Shown: positions 27,051-35,503 of the stretch, in pieces
How the letters are laid out: each line of letters starts with the position of its first letter
Position numbering within the stretch: the stretch's first letter is position 1
Assembly (NCBI RefSeq): GCF_000282475.1
Contig: NZ_AKJF01000017.1
Location: 62,001-126,000, forward strand
Reading direction: 5' to 3'
Source: Pseudomonas sp. GM78
Lineage (GTDB): Bacteria > Pseudomonadota > Gammaproteobacteria > Pseudomonadales > Pseudomonadaceae
DNA: 64,000 bases
Position numbers and translations under genes: made by a program
The notes under the pieces: model-generated
The model's database searches: none
Told to the model about the DNA's origin: nothing
The model's input: the letters and a program-made list of their open reading frames with translations, nothing else

Positions 27051-27920
27051 TCAAGACTCGAATCGACTGAGCGTCGTGTACTTATCAAACGGCAGGTAAC
27101 GCCCCTGCCGGTCTCGCATCACCTTGATCATCGCAATGTCGGGATCGCTGGAAAAGAACAGGCGCCCACCGCTCGCCACGAGGTAATCGAGCAAGCGCTC
27201 CTTTTCCCCGACCAGACTTTCCGGGTTGCGGTCATTGGCGGTGGTGACCTCCAGGCCCAGCCAGTGGGTACCGGGTATCAGGTCGCCGGCAAAAACCACG
27301 GGGCCTCCTGGCATTGCGATTTCCGGGATCAATTGGCCCGGCGTATAGCCCTCGCTGAGGTGGAACCGCCAGCCGTCCCCCAGTTCCTTGCAACGCCCTC
27401 CTTCGAGCAGCATCAGGCGGCCGCTGGCTTCAAGCCTGTGCACGATCTGCCGGACGAACAGGGAACGGTCATGGGGATGGTTGTGACGGGCACGAAACCA
27501 GTGACGTTCCCCGGTAATGTAGCGCGCTGCGGGGAATAACAACCGTGGTGTATCGCCATCGTCGATCGCCGCGCGCAGCTCGGGACTGAGCTGCGCGTGC
27601 AGATGGCTGAGCACCACTGCATGGATGTCGCCCTCAGTCATATCGTTTTGCGCCAGGCTCTCCAGCAACCCGGGGGCATGCTTCTGGCAGGTGCAGGTCC
27701 GGCGCGGTGGCGCGAGCAATGCATCCGCTCCCGCCAGCACCAGAATGTTCCTGTCCCCCTGCTGGACCAGCAAACCCCGTGAGGCAAGTTGCACCAGATT
27801 GTCATGATCGGGCCTGATCCAGTCGGCCCAGACCTGCCTGGGCGTATGACCGAACATCACCCCACCGTCCAGCTTGCGACTTCTACCAACCAGCGTGGAT
27901 AAACGACGGTTCACAACCAT
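27051..27920 (-). CDS. MBL-fold protein with degraded metal site
   Basis: 289 residues with the overall order of YtnP/quorum-quenching-type metallo-beta-lactamase-fold hydrolases (VVLSHLHxxx, ITGERHWFRARHNHPHDRS, TPG, FAGDLIPGTHWL, EKERLLDYL, FFSSDP). The usual ligands are largely lost. HxHxDH reads H106-L-H108-A-Q-L, the TPGH His is Q196, and the final FTHDP His is S258; only H106, H108 and D213 remain. So it is probably not a dinuclear hydrolase; a binding or regulatory role, or early decay of a still-intact frame, is possible. It is isolated, with no operon partner. Confidence 0.75.
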   Translation of the reverse strand: MVVNRRLSTLVGRSRKLDGGVMFGHTPRQVWADWIRPDHDNLVQLASRGLLVQQGDRNILVLAGADALLAPPRRTCTCQKHAPGLLESLAQNDMTEGDIHAVVLSHLHAQLSPELRAAIDDGDTPRLLFPAARYITGERHWFRARHNHPHDRSLFVRQIVHRLEASGRLMLLEGGRCKELGDGWRFHLSEGYTPGQLIPEIAMPGGPVVFAGDLIPGTHWLGLEVTTANDRNPESLVGEKERLLDYLVASGGRLFFSSDPDIAMIKVMRDRQGRYLPFDKYTTLSRFES

Positions 27921-27959
27921 CCCCTCTTTCAGTTCGCGTCACCCGACCGAGTCCAGTCA

Positions 27960-28979
27960 TCACCACAATGCAAGGACACCACCCACTGCAATGAGCTGCG
28001 CCGTCAGCACGAACGCCAGGATCAACGGTTTGATACCCGCCTTGCGCAAGTCCTGCAGACGGGTGCTGAAACCCAGCGCGCCCATGGCCGAGGCCAGCAG
28101 CAGATCATCCAGGCCGACGAGAATCTGCCGGGCACCCTGCGTCAGCGGCATCCATGAATTGATCGACATGCAGATCACAAAGCCCAGCACGAATACCGGC
28201 ACCTTGACCGACGCCGTGGATTCATTGCCGGTTCCGCCCCGCGACCACCACAGCCCGATGCCGATCAATACCGGTGCCAGCAGCAACACGCGGATGAGCT
28301 TGGCAACGATGGCCGCTTCGGCAGCCTGCGGGTTCATTGCTTCGCCTGCGGCCACGACCTGGGCGACTTCATGCAGGGTGGCGCCGGTAAAGACGCCAAA
28401 GGCGTGGCTGTCGCCCAGCAACCCCGGCGCAAGGCTGAACACCCACGGATAGGCCAGCATGCCGAAGGTGCCGAACAGCACGATACAGGCCATGGCAATG
28501 GCGACCTGGTCGTTGCGTGCCCGCACCACTCCCGCGCTGGCGAGGATCGCAGCAGCACCGCAAATCGCGTGACCGGCGCCGATCAGGATGGCTGTGCCGC
28601 GATCCATGCGCAGGACGCGAACACCCAGCCAGATGGCCAGGGACAGCGTGGACAGGATCAACAGCACATCGATGACGAAGGCCTGCACGCCCAGCGCCTG
28701 CACCTGTTGCACGGTGAGGCGAAAGCCATAGAGCGCGACGCCGACGCGCAGCAGTGATTGCTTGCAAAGCTGAACGCCGCTGGCCAGCGCATAGTGGACA
28801 ACGTTTGGCGTCAGGTTACCCAGCGCCAGGCCGATTAGCATGGCCAGTGTCAGTGCGCCAAGACCACTGCCGTGCAGCATCGGCGCAGCGGCGAACCAAA
28901 GGGCGAAAGCGGCCAGTGCGAGGCTGCCTGCCAGCCCGGGAAAAAGGTTGAAGGGAGAACGAAGGCTTGCGACGAGCAT
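27960..28979 (-). CDS. YeiH-family (UPF0324) putative sulfate exporter
   Basis: 339 residues, about ten membrane segments. Family signature segments are LTLAMLIGLALGN, LLRVGVALYGFRLTVQQV, GAGHAICGAAAILASAGVV and FGVFTGATLHEVAQVVAAG. YeiH/TauZ proteins are proposed to export sulfate or sulfite, which could relate to the sulfur genes elsewhere in the window, but no operon link exists. ATG 28979 is chosen over a TTG nine codons upstream that would sit inside a palindrome. Confidence 0.85.
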   Translation of the reverse strand: MLVASLRSPFNLFPGLAGSLALAAFALWFAAAPMLHGSGLGALTLAMLIGLALGNLTPNVVHYALASGVQLCKQSLLRVGVALYGFRLTVQQVQALGVQAFVIDVLLILSTLSLAIWLGVRVLRMDRGTAILIGAGHAICGAAAILASAGVVRARNDQVAIAMACIVLFGTFGMLAYPWVFSLAPGLLGDSHAFGVFTGATLHEVAQVVAAGEAMNPQAAEAAIVAKLIRVLLLAPVLIGIGLWWSRGGTGNESTASVKVPVFVLGFVICMSINSWMPLTQGARQILVGLDDLLLASAMGALGFSTRLQDLRKAGIKPLILAFVLTAQLIAVGGVLALW

Positions 28980-28990
28980 GAGCAAATCCC

Positions 28991-29004
28991 GGCCCGATCG
29001 GGCC
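28991..29004. promoter_or_regulatory. 14-bp GC palindrome before the yeiH-like start
   Basis: GGCCCGATCGGGCC, a perfect palindrome 12 bases upstream of the exporter ATG, preceded on the minus strand by five T. In RNA it would place a hairpin just upstream of the ribosome site; it could also be a protein site. Confidence 0.35.
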
Positions 29005-29035
29005 AAAAAGAATTCGAAGGAGTCGGCGAGACGCG

Positions 29036-29062
29036 AAAAAAAACCGCTGCCGAAGCAGCGGC
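29036..29062 (-). terminator. Rho-independent terminator after the DUF1329 gene
   Basis: On the minus strand: CCGCTGC stem, TTCG tetraloop, GCAGCGG, then eight T. A near-ideal intrinsic terminator about 30 bases past the DUF1329 stop, ending the BKACE-to-DUF1329 transcript. Confidence 0.93.
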
Positions 29063-29090
29063 AAAGTGCACAGCGTCGTGAAACGGAGAA

Positions 29091-30449
29091 CTACTTGCCG
29101 TAGCGGCGCAGGGCTGCCGGGCTGTAGTTTTCTTTTGAAGCCAGCTGGTTGAAGACCATCTTCTGCTGGGTTTCGTTGGTCATGTAGTTGGTGGAGTAGC
29201 GACCCGAAATGAAGTCATAGGTGGCTTCCATCGCCTGGAACGGCACATCCACGTCCGGCAGCTGAATCGGGTAGCTTTCGTACATGCGCCACAACTCGCC
29301 ACGGCTGTCGTACATCTCCGAGCTTGCGATCTGCCAGTTGTCTTCGTCGATGTAGAAGCGGCGCTTGCCGTACACATGGCGGGCGCCAGGCTTGAGGGTC
29401 GCCTCGACTACCCAGACGCGGTGTTTCTCATAACGCACGTACTGCGGGTCGATAGCGTTTTTCTTCAGCAGGTCGGCGTACTTCAGCGACTTGCTCGCCA
29501 GCTTGTAGCTGTTGTACGGGATCAAGCGTTCCTGCTTGCCGATCAGCTTCCAGTCGTAGCGGTCCGGGGCACCGTTGAAGCCACCCACGCCATCGGAGGT
29601 CAGTTGGCCATAGCTGTAGCGGGCACTGTTGTCGTAGGCCACGGTCGGCGCACGACGCACCCGGCGCTGGCCGGGAATGTACTGCCAGGCACCGCGTGGC
29701 TCGGCGACCTGGTTGACCGGCTCGTGGACCATGGTGATTTCACCGGCCACGCGCGACGGGCTCAAGGCGCGGATCATGCTGAAGTACAGGGCGTTTTCTT
29801 CCGGTTGCAGGTCACTGACCGCCGAGCGGAAATGCACGCTCTGCTCATAGGTCACCAGGGTGCTGGCACCGCTGTCTTCGACGGTGGCCGAGGCCATCTC
29901 ACGCTGTACCGAGCTGCCGATGTAACGCGCCAGGTGGTTCCACATGACTTCCAGCGGTTCGGTCGGCATCGGGAACGGCACGCCGGTGTTGTAGCCGATG
30001 ATGCCGTAGCCATTGTCGGCCAGTGTCACCTTGCCGGCGTTGTCATGGGTGGCCGCGTTGACCTTGTCAGGCATGTGCGTGGTGCGATGCGACGGGTAGA
30101 CATTGATCTTGTACGTCGCTGGGAAACGCTTGAGCATCGCCATCTGCCCCGGCGTCAGCAGCTTTTCGTATTGGCCGGCGTTAGCCGCGGTGACCACCAT
30201 CAGTGGTTTTTCGCTGGCGAAAGGATCGGTGTAGTCGCCATTGGCACTGGCACTCAAACTGCCCGGTTTCAGGCCGCCGTCCCAGGCCGGGATAGTGCCG
30301 TCAGCATTGGCCGCACGCTCGCCGCCCATGGCATTCAAGGTCGTGCCCAGCTTTGAAGTGTCGGTGTCCTTGGCGTACAGCGATGTGCTCAGGCATGCCG
30401 CAGCCAGGACGGACATTACGAGGGGTAGTTTTTTCAGTTTCATGGTCAT
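29091..30449 (-). CDS. DUF1329 outer-membrane-associated protein
   Basis: 452 residues with a signal peptide (LPLVMSVLAAACLSTSLYA) and a LolB-like DUF1329 fold, e.g. LTPGQMAMLKRFPATYKINVYPSHRT, AWQYIPGQRRVRRAPTVAYDN and the C-terminal MVFNQLASKENYSPAALRRYGK. It starts at TGATG, overlapping the DUF1302 stop by one base. DUF1329/DUF1302 pairs recur in operons for hydrophobic or aromatic substrate degradation and are thought to take part in envelope transport. The exact role is unknown. Confidence 0.88.
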   Translation of the reverse strand: MTMKLKKLPLVMSVLAAACLSTSLYAKDTDTSKLGTTLNAMGGERAANADGTIPAWDGGLKPGSLSASANGDYTDPFASEKPLMVVTAANAGQYEKLLTPGQMAMLKRFPATYKINVYPSHRTTHMPDKVNAATHDNAGKVTLADNGYGIIGYNTGVPFPMPTEPLEVMWNHLARYIGSSVQREMASATVEDSGASTLVTYEQSVHFRSAVSDLQPEENALYFSMIRALSPSRVAGEITMVHEPVNQVAEPRGAWQYIPGQRRVRRAPTVAYDNSARYSYGQLTSDGVGGFNGAPDRYDWKLIGKQERLIPYNSYKLASKSLKYADLLKKNAIDPQYVRYEKHRVWVVEATLKPGARHVYGKRRFYIDEDNWQIASSEMYDSRGELWRMYESYPIQLPDVDVPFQAMEATYDFISGRYSTNYMTNETQQKMVFNQLASKENYSPAALRRYGK

Positions 30450-32296
30450 CAGAAGCTCACCTTAAGGTTAACCGATGCAAAGTCACGGTCGTCGAGGGTG
30501 CTGAAGTCGCCACCGAAGAAATCGTTGTAGTTGAACTCCAACGAGTAATTGGTGCGGTATTCAAAGAGCAGCGAGAGACCCACTGCTTTCTGTCCTTCCT
30601 GGAAATTGGGGCCATAACCGTTCACGTCATGGCGAAAGTTGATGCTCGGGGTCACGACGGTCGACGGCAGGACGCCTTCGTAAGCCAGGGCACCGCGCAG
30701 GCGGTAGCCCCAGGACCAGTCGGTGTAGAAGCCGCGGTTGTCGTTGCAGTTGTCGGCGTTGAGGTTGGCGATCTGGCCAGCATTGAGGTTGGCCGTGCCT
30801 GGCGTGACGCAGAAGCTGGCCGGAACCGCCGGGTTGAACGCGGTGGTGGTCAACTCGCTGCGGCCATAGGCACCGCTGCGGCCGAAGCGCTCGTTACCCA
30901 AGTCTGAGATGTGGTTGACTGCACCTTCCGCCGCCCAGGAAAACTTGCTCGCCCCCAATACGTTGGACACGCTGTCGGTGGCGCCCAGCGAGAACTGCGA
31001 CACCGGCATGCGCTTGTAGCCTTCGATCGGAGCACCCAGGGCCGGGGCTACCCCCGGACTGGTGAACGGCGTGTTGGGGCTGCGCAGCAGGAACTGAACG
31101 GTGTCGTTGCCGTTGAAACCCAATGGCTGGTTCGGCCGGTAGCTCAGCTCGCCGAACACCGCGGTGCTGCCGACCACGCCGCTGAGGCTCAGGCCGAACA
31201 GACGGATGTCCTCGGGATAGACCGAGTTGTAGCTGGCGGTGGAGATGTTCGCCAGCGAACCGCCTGGGCCGGAAATCGGCCTGCTGACTGCCGTACCGTT
31301 GAACGAAGCGAAACGGCTGGCGTAGTTGGCGTAATACAGGCCCAGCTCGGCATCGTTCAGGCTTTCGATGACCTTGTGCAAGGCCACACCGTACTGGCCG
31401 CCGTCATGGGCGTAATCCGTCTGGCCGCGCGGCACGAAGGTGCCGGCTTGCAAGGCGGTCGCGGTGGTCTTGTCGCCGGTCAGGCCGGCAACGATCGGGC
31501 CGCAGCCTTCCGGGGCAAAGTCGGCGGACTGGAAAAAGGTGCCGCAGCCGTCCAGCACCGAAGGCCGGAAGTTGTATTGATAGAAACCCTCCAGGCTCAG
31601 GGTGTCGTTCAGGCCGAAATTGAACGAGACCATCTCGACCGGCAACTGCCCTTCCTTGAGTTCCACGCCCGGACGGTTGAACGCCGAGACGTCGAGCGGG
31701 TTGATGGCATTGATGCCGTTCTGGAAGAACAGCGCTTCACCCCAGCTCAGCACCTGCTTGCCGACCTTGACGCTCAGTGGGTGATCGGCCACGTCGAAGT
31801 TTTTCCAGACATAGGCGTCCAGGGTCTCGAAGCCCTGGAACTTCGCCATGTCCGGCCAGCCGGAGTCGTCGAATTTCTTGAAATCGCCGTTGCCGCTGTC
31901 CAGCGCGTGGTCATACCAGTACTTGAGGCGAATGAAGGCGCCCTGGTTGCCATCGTTGAAGTCGAACTCGGTCAGGCCCTTGTAGACCTGGGAAATCGTG
32001 TCGTGCTTGGAAAAATTCAGCCGGCCGTCGTCACCGTTGGTGTCGATGCCCTTGCCGTTCTTGCCGATGCTCCTGGCATCCGGGGCGTACAGCATGCCCG
32101 GATCCGGGTTGCGCAACGCCCAGCTCTGGCCGTAGGTCAAGGTGGTGTTGGTGGTCAGCGACCAGTCCTCATTGACATCGAAGGTCACGGCGTAGGCCTG
32201 CGGGCAGGCGAAGGTCGCCAACGCGACGCCGACGGCCAGCAGGCAGGGCGAAAAACGCCGGTGTTGCAGGGTGGAGATGGCGGTACTGCTCAACAT
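30449..32296 (-). CDS. DUF1302 outer-membrane beta-barrel protein
   Basis: 615 residues. Signal peptide to about residue 36 (ACPQAYA), then aromatic-rich alternating strands such as LSLEGFYQYNFRPSVLDG and WGYRLRGALAYEG. It ends in NLKVSF, a BAM-type C-terminal Phe. ATG 32296 is chosen (AAGG eight bases upstream) over a GTG three codons earlier. It is coupled to the DUF1329 gene. Likely an outer-membrane channel for the substrate or a product of this catabolic cluster. Confidence 0.88.
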   Translation of the reverse strand: MLSSTAISTLQHRRFSPCLLAVGVALATFACPQAYAVTFDVNEDWSLTTNTTLTYGQSWALRNPDPGMLYAPDARSIGKNGKGIDTNGDDGRLNFSKHDTISQVYKGLTEFDFNDGNQGAFIRLKYWYDHALDSGNGDFKKFDDSGWPDMAKFQGFETLDAYVWKNFDVADHPLSVKVGKQVLSWGEALFFQNGINAINPLDVSAFNRPGVELKEGQLPVEMVSFNFGLNDTLSLEGFYQYNFRPSVLDGCGTFFQSADFAPEGCGPIVAGLTGDKTTATALQAGTFVPRGQTDYAHDGGQYGVALHKVIESLNDAELGLYYANYASRFASFNGTAVSRPISGPGGSLANISTASYNSVYPEDIRLFGLSLSGVVGSTAVFGELSYRPNQPLGFNGNDTVQFLLRSPNTPFTSPGVAPALGAPIEGYKRMPVSQFSLGATDSVSNVLGASKFSWAAEGAVNHISDLGNERFGRSGAYGRSELTTTAFNPAVPASFCVTPGTANLNAGQIANLNADNCNDNRGFYTDWSWGYRLRGALAYEGVLPSTVVTPSINFRHDVNGYGPNFQEGQKAVGLSLLFEYRTNYSLEFNYNDFFGGDFSTLDDRDFASVNLKVSF

Positions 32297-32384
32297 GCAT
32301 GTCACCTTTTTTTGTTTTTAATGGTGAAGCGCTCCCCGCACCGGGGCCTTTAAGCCCCAGCGTGAGTCAGCGTGGTGTGGCGTC

Positions 32385-33728
32385 TTAGATAGGGTTGCGG
32401 GTGCGCTCGTGCAGCACTTTTGCGGGGATGCCCAGCAGCAGGACCGTCGCGCCGAACACCAGCAGGCCGGCGATCACGTCAAAGGCGACAAACAGGCTGC
32501 CGGTCTGGGTCTTGACCGCACCCACCAGCACCGGGGCGATCATCGCGGCGATGCCACCCAGGCTACTGATAAGTGCAATTCCGCCGGCAGCGACGGGGCC
32601 GCTGAGGTAGGCCGGTGGAATGGTCCAGAACAACGGCACGGCCGACAGGCAGGCAGCGGCACCCAGGCTCATGAACAGTACCGACAGCTCAAGATTGCCC
32701 TGGAAGAGGCCGAGCAAAACAAAGCTGACCGCCCCCACCAGCATGGTCAGCGCCAGGTGCCAGCGACGTTCCAGGTGTTTGTCGGAGCTGCGGCCGAGCA
32801 AGTACATGGCGACCAGGGCGATGCAGTACGGCAGGCTGCTGATCAGACCGATACGGCCGATGTCGGCAAGACCGAAGCTCTGGATCAGGCTCGGCATCCA
32901 GTACGCCACGGTATTGGTGCCCGAATAGATGCAGAAGAACACCAGGCCCGCCAGCAGCACCCGCGGATCACGCAGCAACTGACGAAACGAGGCATGGGGG
33001 TTGCCCTTGATCTCGTTCTCTACTTCCAGCTGTGCCTGGACGATGGCCTTCTCTTGAGCGTTGAGCCAAGGAGCGTCCTGCGGTTTGTCGACCAGCCAGA
33101 ACCAGGCGAACAGGCCCAGAAGCACAGCAGGGATGCCTTCGAAGACGAACAACACTTGCCAATCACGCAGCCCGGCCCAGCCATGGAAATGGGTCATGAT
33201 CCAGCCGGCGAGAGGCCCGCTGACGATCCCGGCAAAGATCCCGGCCATGATGAAGATCGACGTGATGCGCCCACGGCGTGATGCCGGGAACCAGTAGGTC
33301 AGGTACAGAATCACGCCGGGGAAAAAACCTGCTTCGGCGACGCCCAGGAAAAAGCGTGCGACATACAATCCGGTCGCGGAGCTCACCAGGCTGGTGCCGA
33401 TGGTCACCAGGCCCCACAGCACCATGATGCGCATGATGGTCAGCCGCGCCCCAACCCTTTGCATGTAGAGGTTGCTTGGCACTTCGAACAGCAGATAACC
33501 GACGAAGAACACCGCCGCACCCAGCCCGTAGGCGGCGTCGGACAACGCAAGATCTTCAACCATGCGCAACTTGGCGAAAGAAATGTTGATGCGGTCGATC
33601 GAGTTGATCACATAGGCGACAAACAGGAACGGCAACAGGCGCCAGGCAATCTTGCGGAAAATCTGCTGTACCTCGTGTGCAGCTGCCTCGCCCGTCAGGC
33701 ACGGACTTCGTTCAACCACGCTAGTCAT
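32385..33728 (-). CDS. MFS transporter, anion:cation symporter type
   Basis: 447 residues, 12 membrane segments. ACS-family traits: INSIDRINISFAKLRMVEDLALSDAAYGLGAAVFFVGYLLFEVPSNL and VAEAGFFPGVILYLTYWFPASRRGR. These carriers usually take up organic acids such as aromatic or dicarboxylates. ATG 33728 (GGAG eight bases upstream) replaces a start 29 codons earlier. It is placed between CMD and DUF1302 in the BKACE operon, so it probably imports the operon's acid substrate across the inner membrane. Confidence 0.9.
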   Translation of the reverse strand: MTSVVERSPCLTGEAAAHEVQQIFRKIAWRLLPFLFVAYVINSIDRINISFAKLRMVEDLALSDAAYGLGAAVFFVGYLLFEVPSNLYMQRVGARLTIMRIMVLWGLVTIGTSLVSSATGLYVARFFLGVAEAGFFPGVILYLTYWFPASRRGRITSIFIMAGIFAGIVSGPLAGWIMTHFHGWAGLRDWQVLFVFEGIPAVLLGLFAWFWLVDKPQDAPWLNAQEKAIVQAQLEVENEIKGNPHASFRQLLRDPRVLLAGLVFFCIYSGTNTVAYWMPSLIQSFGLADIGRIGLISSLPYCIALVAMYLLGRSSDKHLERRWHLALTMLVGAVSFVLLGLFQGNLELSVLFMSLGAAACLSAVPLFWTIPPAYLSGPVAAGGIALISSLGGIAAMIAPVLVGAVKTQTGSLFVAFDVIAGLLVFGATVLLLGIPAKVLHERTRNPI

Positions 33729-33836
33729 TGCTTGTGCTCCTGCGACAAACGCATTGGAAACATTTCTTGTTGTTATTGTTCTCTCGCCCGACGACGAGAC
33801 TGGGAACAAGGGCAAGGCGACCTGCCCTGTCCACTT

Positions 33837-34577
33837 TCATTGCGCAGCGGATAACGCACGCAGTTCTTCATCAAGCATCGGCACACCCAGCTCGCAGGCT
33901 TCAATGCCCTGCAGGCTGACGATCTTCAGCACTTCCAGCACCTGCTCACGGGTCGCGCCCAGCTGCAGCGCGGCCTGAATGTGGCGCCGCGTGCCATGGC
34001 CATACAGGTGAGTGATGGCGGCATCACCGGCGATGCACAGGAACTCGATCCACAGCGGCGGCAGAATGCCGTCCTTCCACAGCCCGAAGCCCATGCCGAG
34101 GAATTTCTCCAGATAGGCCGGATCCCACTTGTAGAGGGTCTCCCACAGCGGATTGAACATGCCGTTGGCGCGCACGGCATCGCAGACCGGCGTCGCACCC
34201 GCCGCCACCGGTTCATCGTCTATACCGGCATTGGCCAGTTCCTCGGCGAGGATCGGCACCCCGAGCGCACAGGCATGGATACCGACCACGCTGGCCAGCT
34301 TGAACACTTCAAGAATCTCGGCCCGGGTCACGCCCAGGCGCAGCGCGTCACGCACATGGCGGCGCACGCCGGGGGCATACAAATGGGTGGCGGTGACGTC
34401 GATGTTCAGGCGGATCAGCGCCACCAGTTTCGGATCGAGGATGTCGTTGACCTGGCTGTCCTCAACCAACTGCATGAAGCGCTCGGTCCATGGCCCATCC
34501 CACTCCGCCATGCGGTCCAGGCGTTCATCGAACAGGCCGGCGGCGCGCAGCGCGTTGTAATTGGGGGTATCGCTCAT
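33837..34577 (-). CDS. Two-domain carboxymuconolactone decarboxylase family protein
   Basis: 246 residues built of two CMD repeats (about 45-115 and 165-240), each ending in a similar helix pair: HVRDALRLGVTRAEILEVFKLASVVGIHACALGVPIL and HIQAALQLGATREQVLEVLKIVSLQGIEACELGVPML. No CxxC pair, so not AhpD-like. It lies between the SDR and MFS genes. Role within the pathway unknown; it may act as a decarboxylase or lactone/keto-acid processing enzyme. Confidence 0.82.
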   Translation of the reverse strand: MSDTPNYNALRAAGLFDERLDRMAEWDGPWTERFMQLVEDSQVNDILDPKLVALIRLNIDVTATHLYAPGVRRHVRDALRLGVTRAEILEVFKLASVVGIHACALGVPILAEELANAGIDDEPVAAGATPVCDAVRANGMFNPLWETLYKWDPAYLEKFLGMGFGLWKDGILPPLWIEFLCIAGDAAITHLYGHGTRRHIQAALQLGATREQVLEVLKIVSLQGIEACELGVPMLDEELRALSAAQ

Positions 34578-34604
34578 TGTCGTTCTACTCGCTTTGAGAT
34601 GAGG

Positions 34605-35426
34605 TCAGATCACGCCGCCGCCATTGGGGCTGAGCACCTGGCCGACCAGGTAATGCTCGCCCGCCAGATACAGTACGGTGCCGGCATACTCCTCGACCGT
34701 GCCAAAGCGACCCAGCGGAACTCCTTGCCACAAACGGTTGCGGGCGTCTTCACCAACGGCGTCCAGATACTCATTGAACGCCGGGGTGGCAACGCCGCCC
34801 GGGGCCATGGCGTTGACGAAGATGTTGGCGCCAGCCACCTCATAAGCCACCGATTTGGTAAAGGCGATCACCGCGCCCTTGGTGGCGCAGTAGTGCGGAC
34901 TGTGCGCGCTCTTGCTGGACAGACCGGCAATCGACGCGATGTTGATGATCTTGCCCTCTCGCTGCGGCTCCATCAGCCGCAGTGCCGCGCGTGTGCAATA
35001 GAACATGCCGTGCACATTGACGCCCCAGTAGCGGTGCCATTCCTCGTCGCTGATCGCGCTGGTGAAACCCAGGGAGCGACGCGGTTCGGGGCTCGACATG
35101 TAGCGGTACAGTGCATTACGACGCTGGGTATCGACCTCACGGTTCGGCGTCAGTGCGGCATTGTTGACCAGCACGTGCAGGGTGCCGAAGCGCGTCACGA
35201 TCCGGTCGAACATGGCATCCACTTCGGCACTCGACGACACATCGCAGCGCACCGCCAGGCATTCGGCGCCCTGTGCTTCAACGGCATCCCGCGCCTGCGC
35301 CAGCGACTCCTCGCTGACATCACAAATCACTACCTTCGCGCCGGCCTTGGCAAAAGCCACGGCGCACGCCTTGCCCAGGCCAGGACCAACGCCGGTCACC
35401 AGGGCGACTTTATTCACAAGATTCAT
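34605..35426 (-). CDS. Short-chain dehydrogenase/reductase
   Basis: 273-residue classical SDR: VTGVGPGLGKACA (cofactor loop), CDVSSSAEVD, NNAAL, catalytic Ser in IASIAGLSSKS and YCATK (Tyr and Lys), then MAPGGVATPAF. An Asp after the second strand (VVICDVSEES) suggests NAD(H) preference. Between BKACE and CMD genes, it probably oxidises a hydroxy acid to the keto acid that BKACE cleaves. ATG 35426 chosen, with GGAG six bases upstream. Confidence 0.88.
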   Translation of the reverse strand: MNLVNKVALVTGVGPGLGKACAVAFAKAGAKVVICDVSEESLAQARDAVEAQGAECLAVRCDVSSSAEVDAMFDRIVTRFGTLHVLVNNAALTPNREVDTQRRNALYRYMSSPEPRRSLGFTSAISDEEWHRYWGVNVHGMFYCTRAALRLMEPQREGKIINIASIAGLSSKSAHSPHYCATKGAVIAFTKSVAYEVAGANIFVNAMAPGGVATPAFNEYLDAVGEDARNRLWQGVPLGRFGTVEEYAGTVLYLAGEHYLVGQVLSPNGGGVI

Positions 35427-35503
35427 TGCACACTCCATGGAAACGGGTGAATCAGGCGACCGGCAGCGTTTTCGCCACCGGCCTGCGTCCGGTCACGCGT
35501 AAC

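Noticed and set aside
30911-32353. 480-codon plus-strand frame opposite the DUF1302 gene
   Set aside because: Shadow of the minus-strand barrel protein, which has a signal peptide and a C-terminal Phe; the plus frame has no ribosome site or motif.
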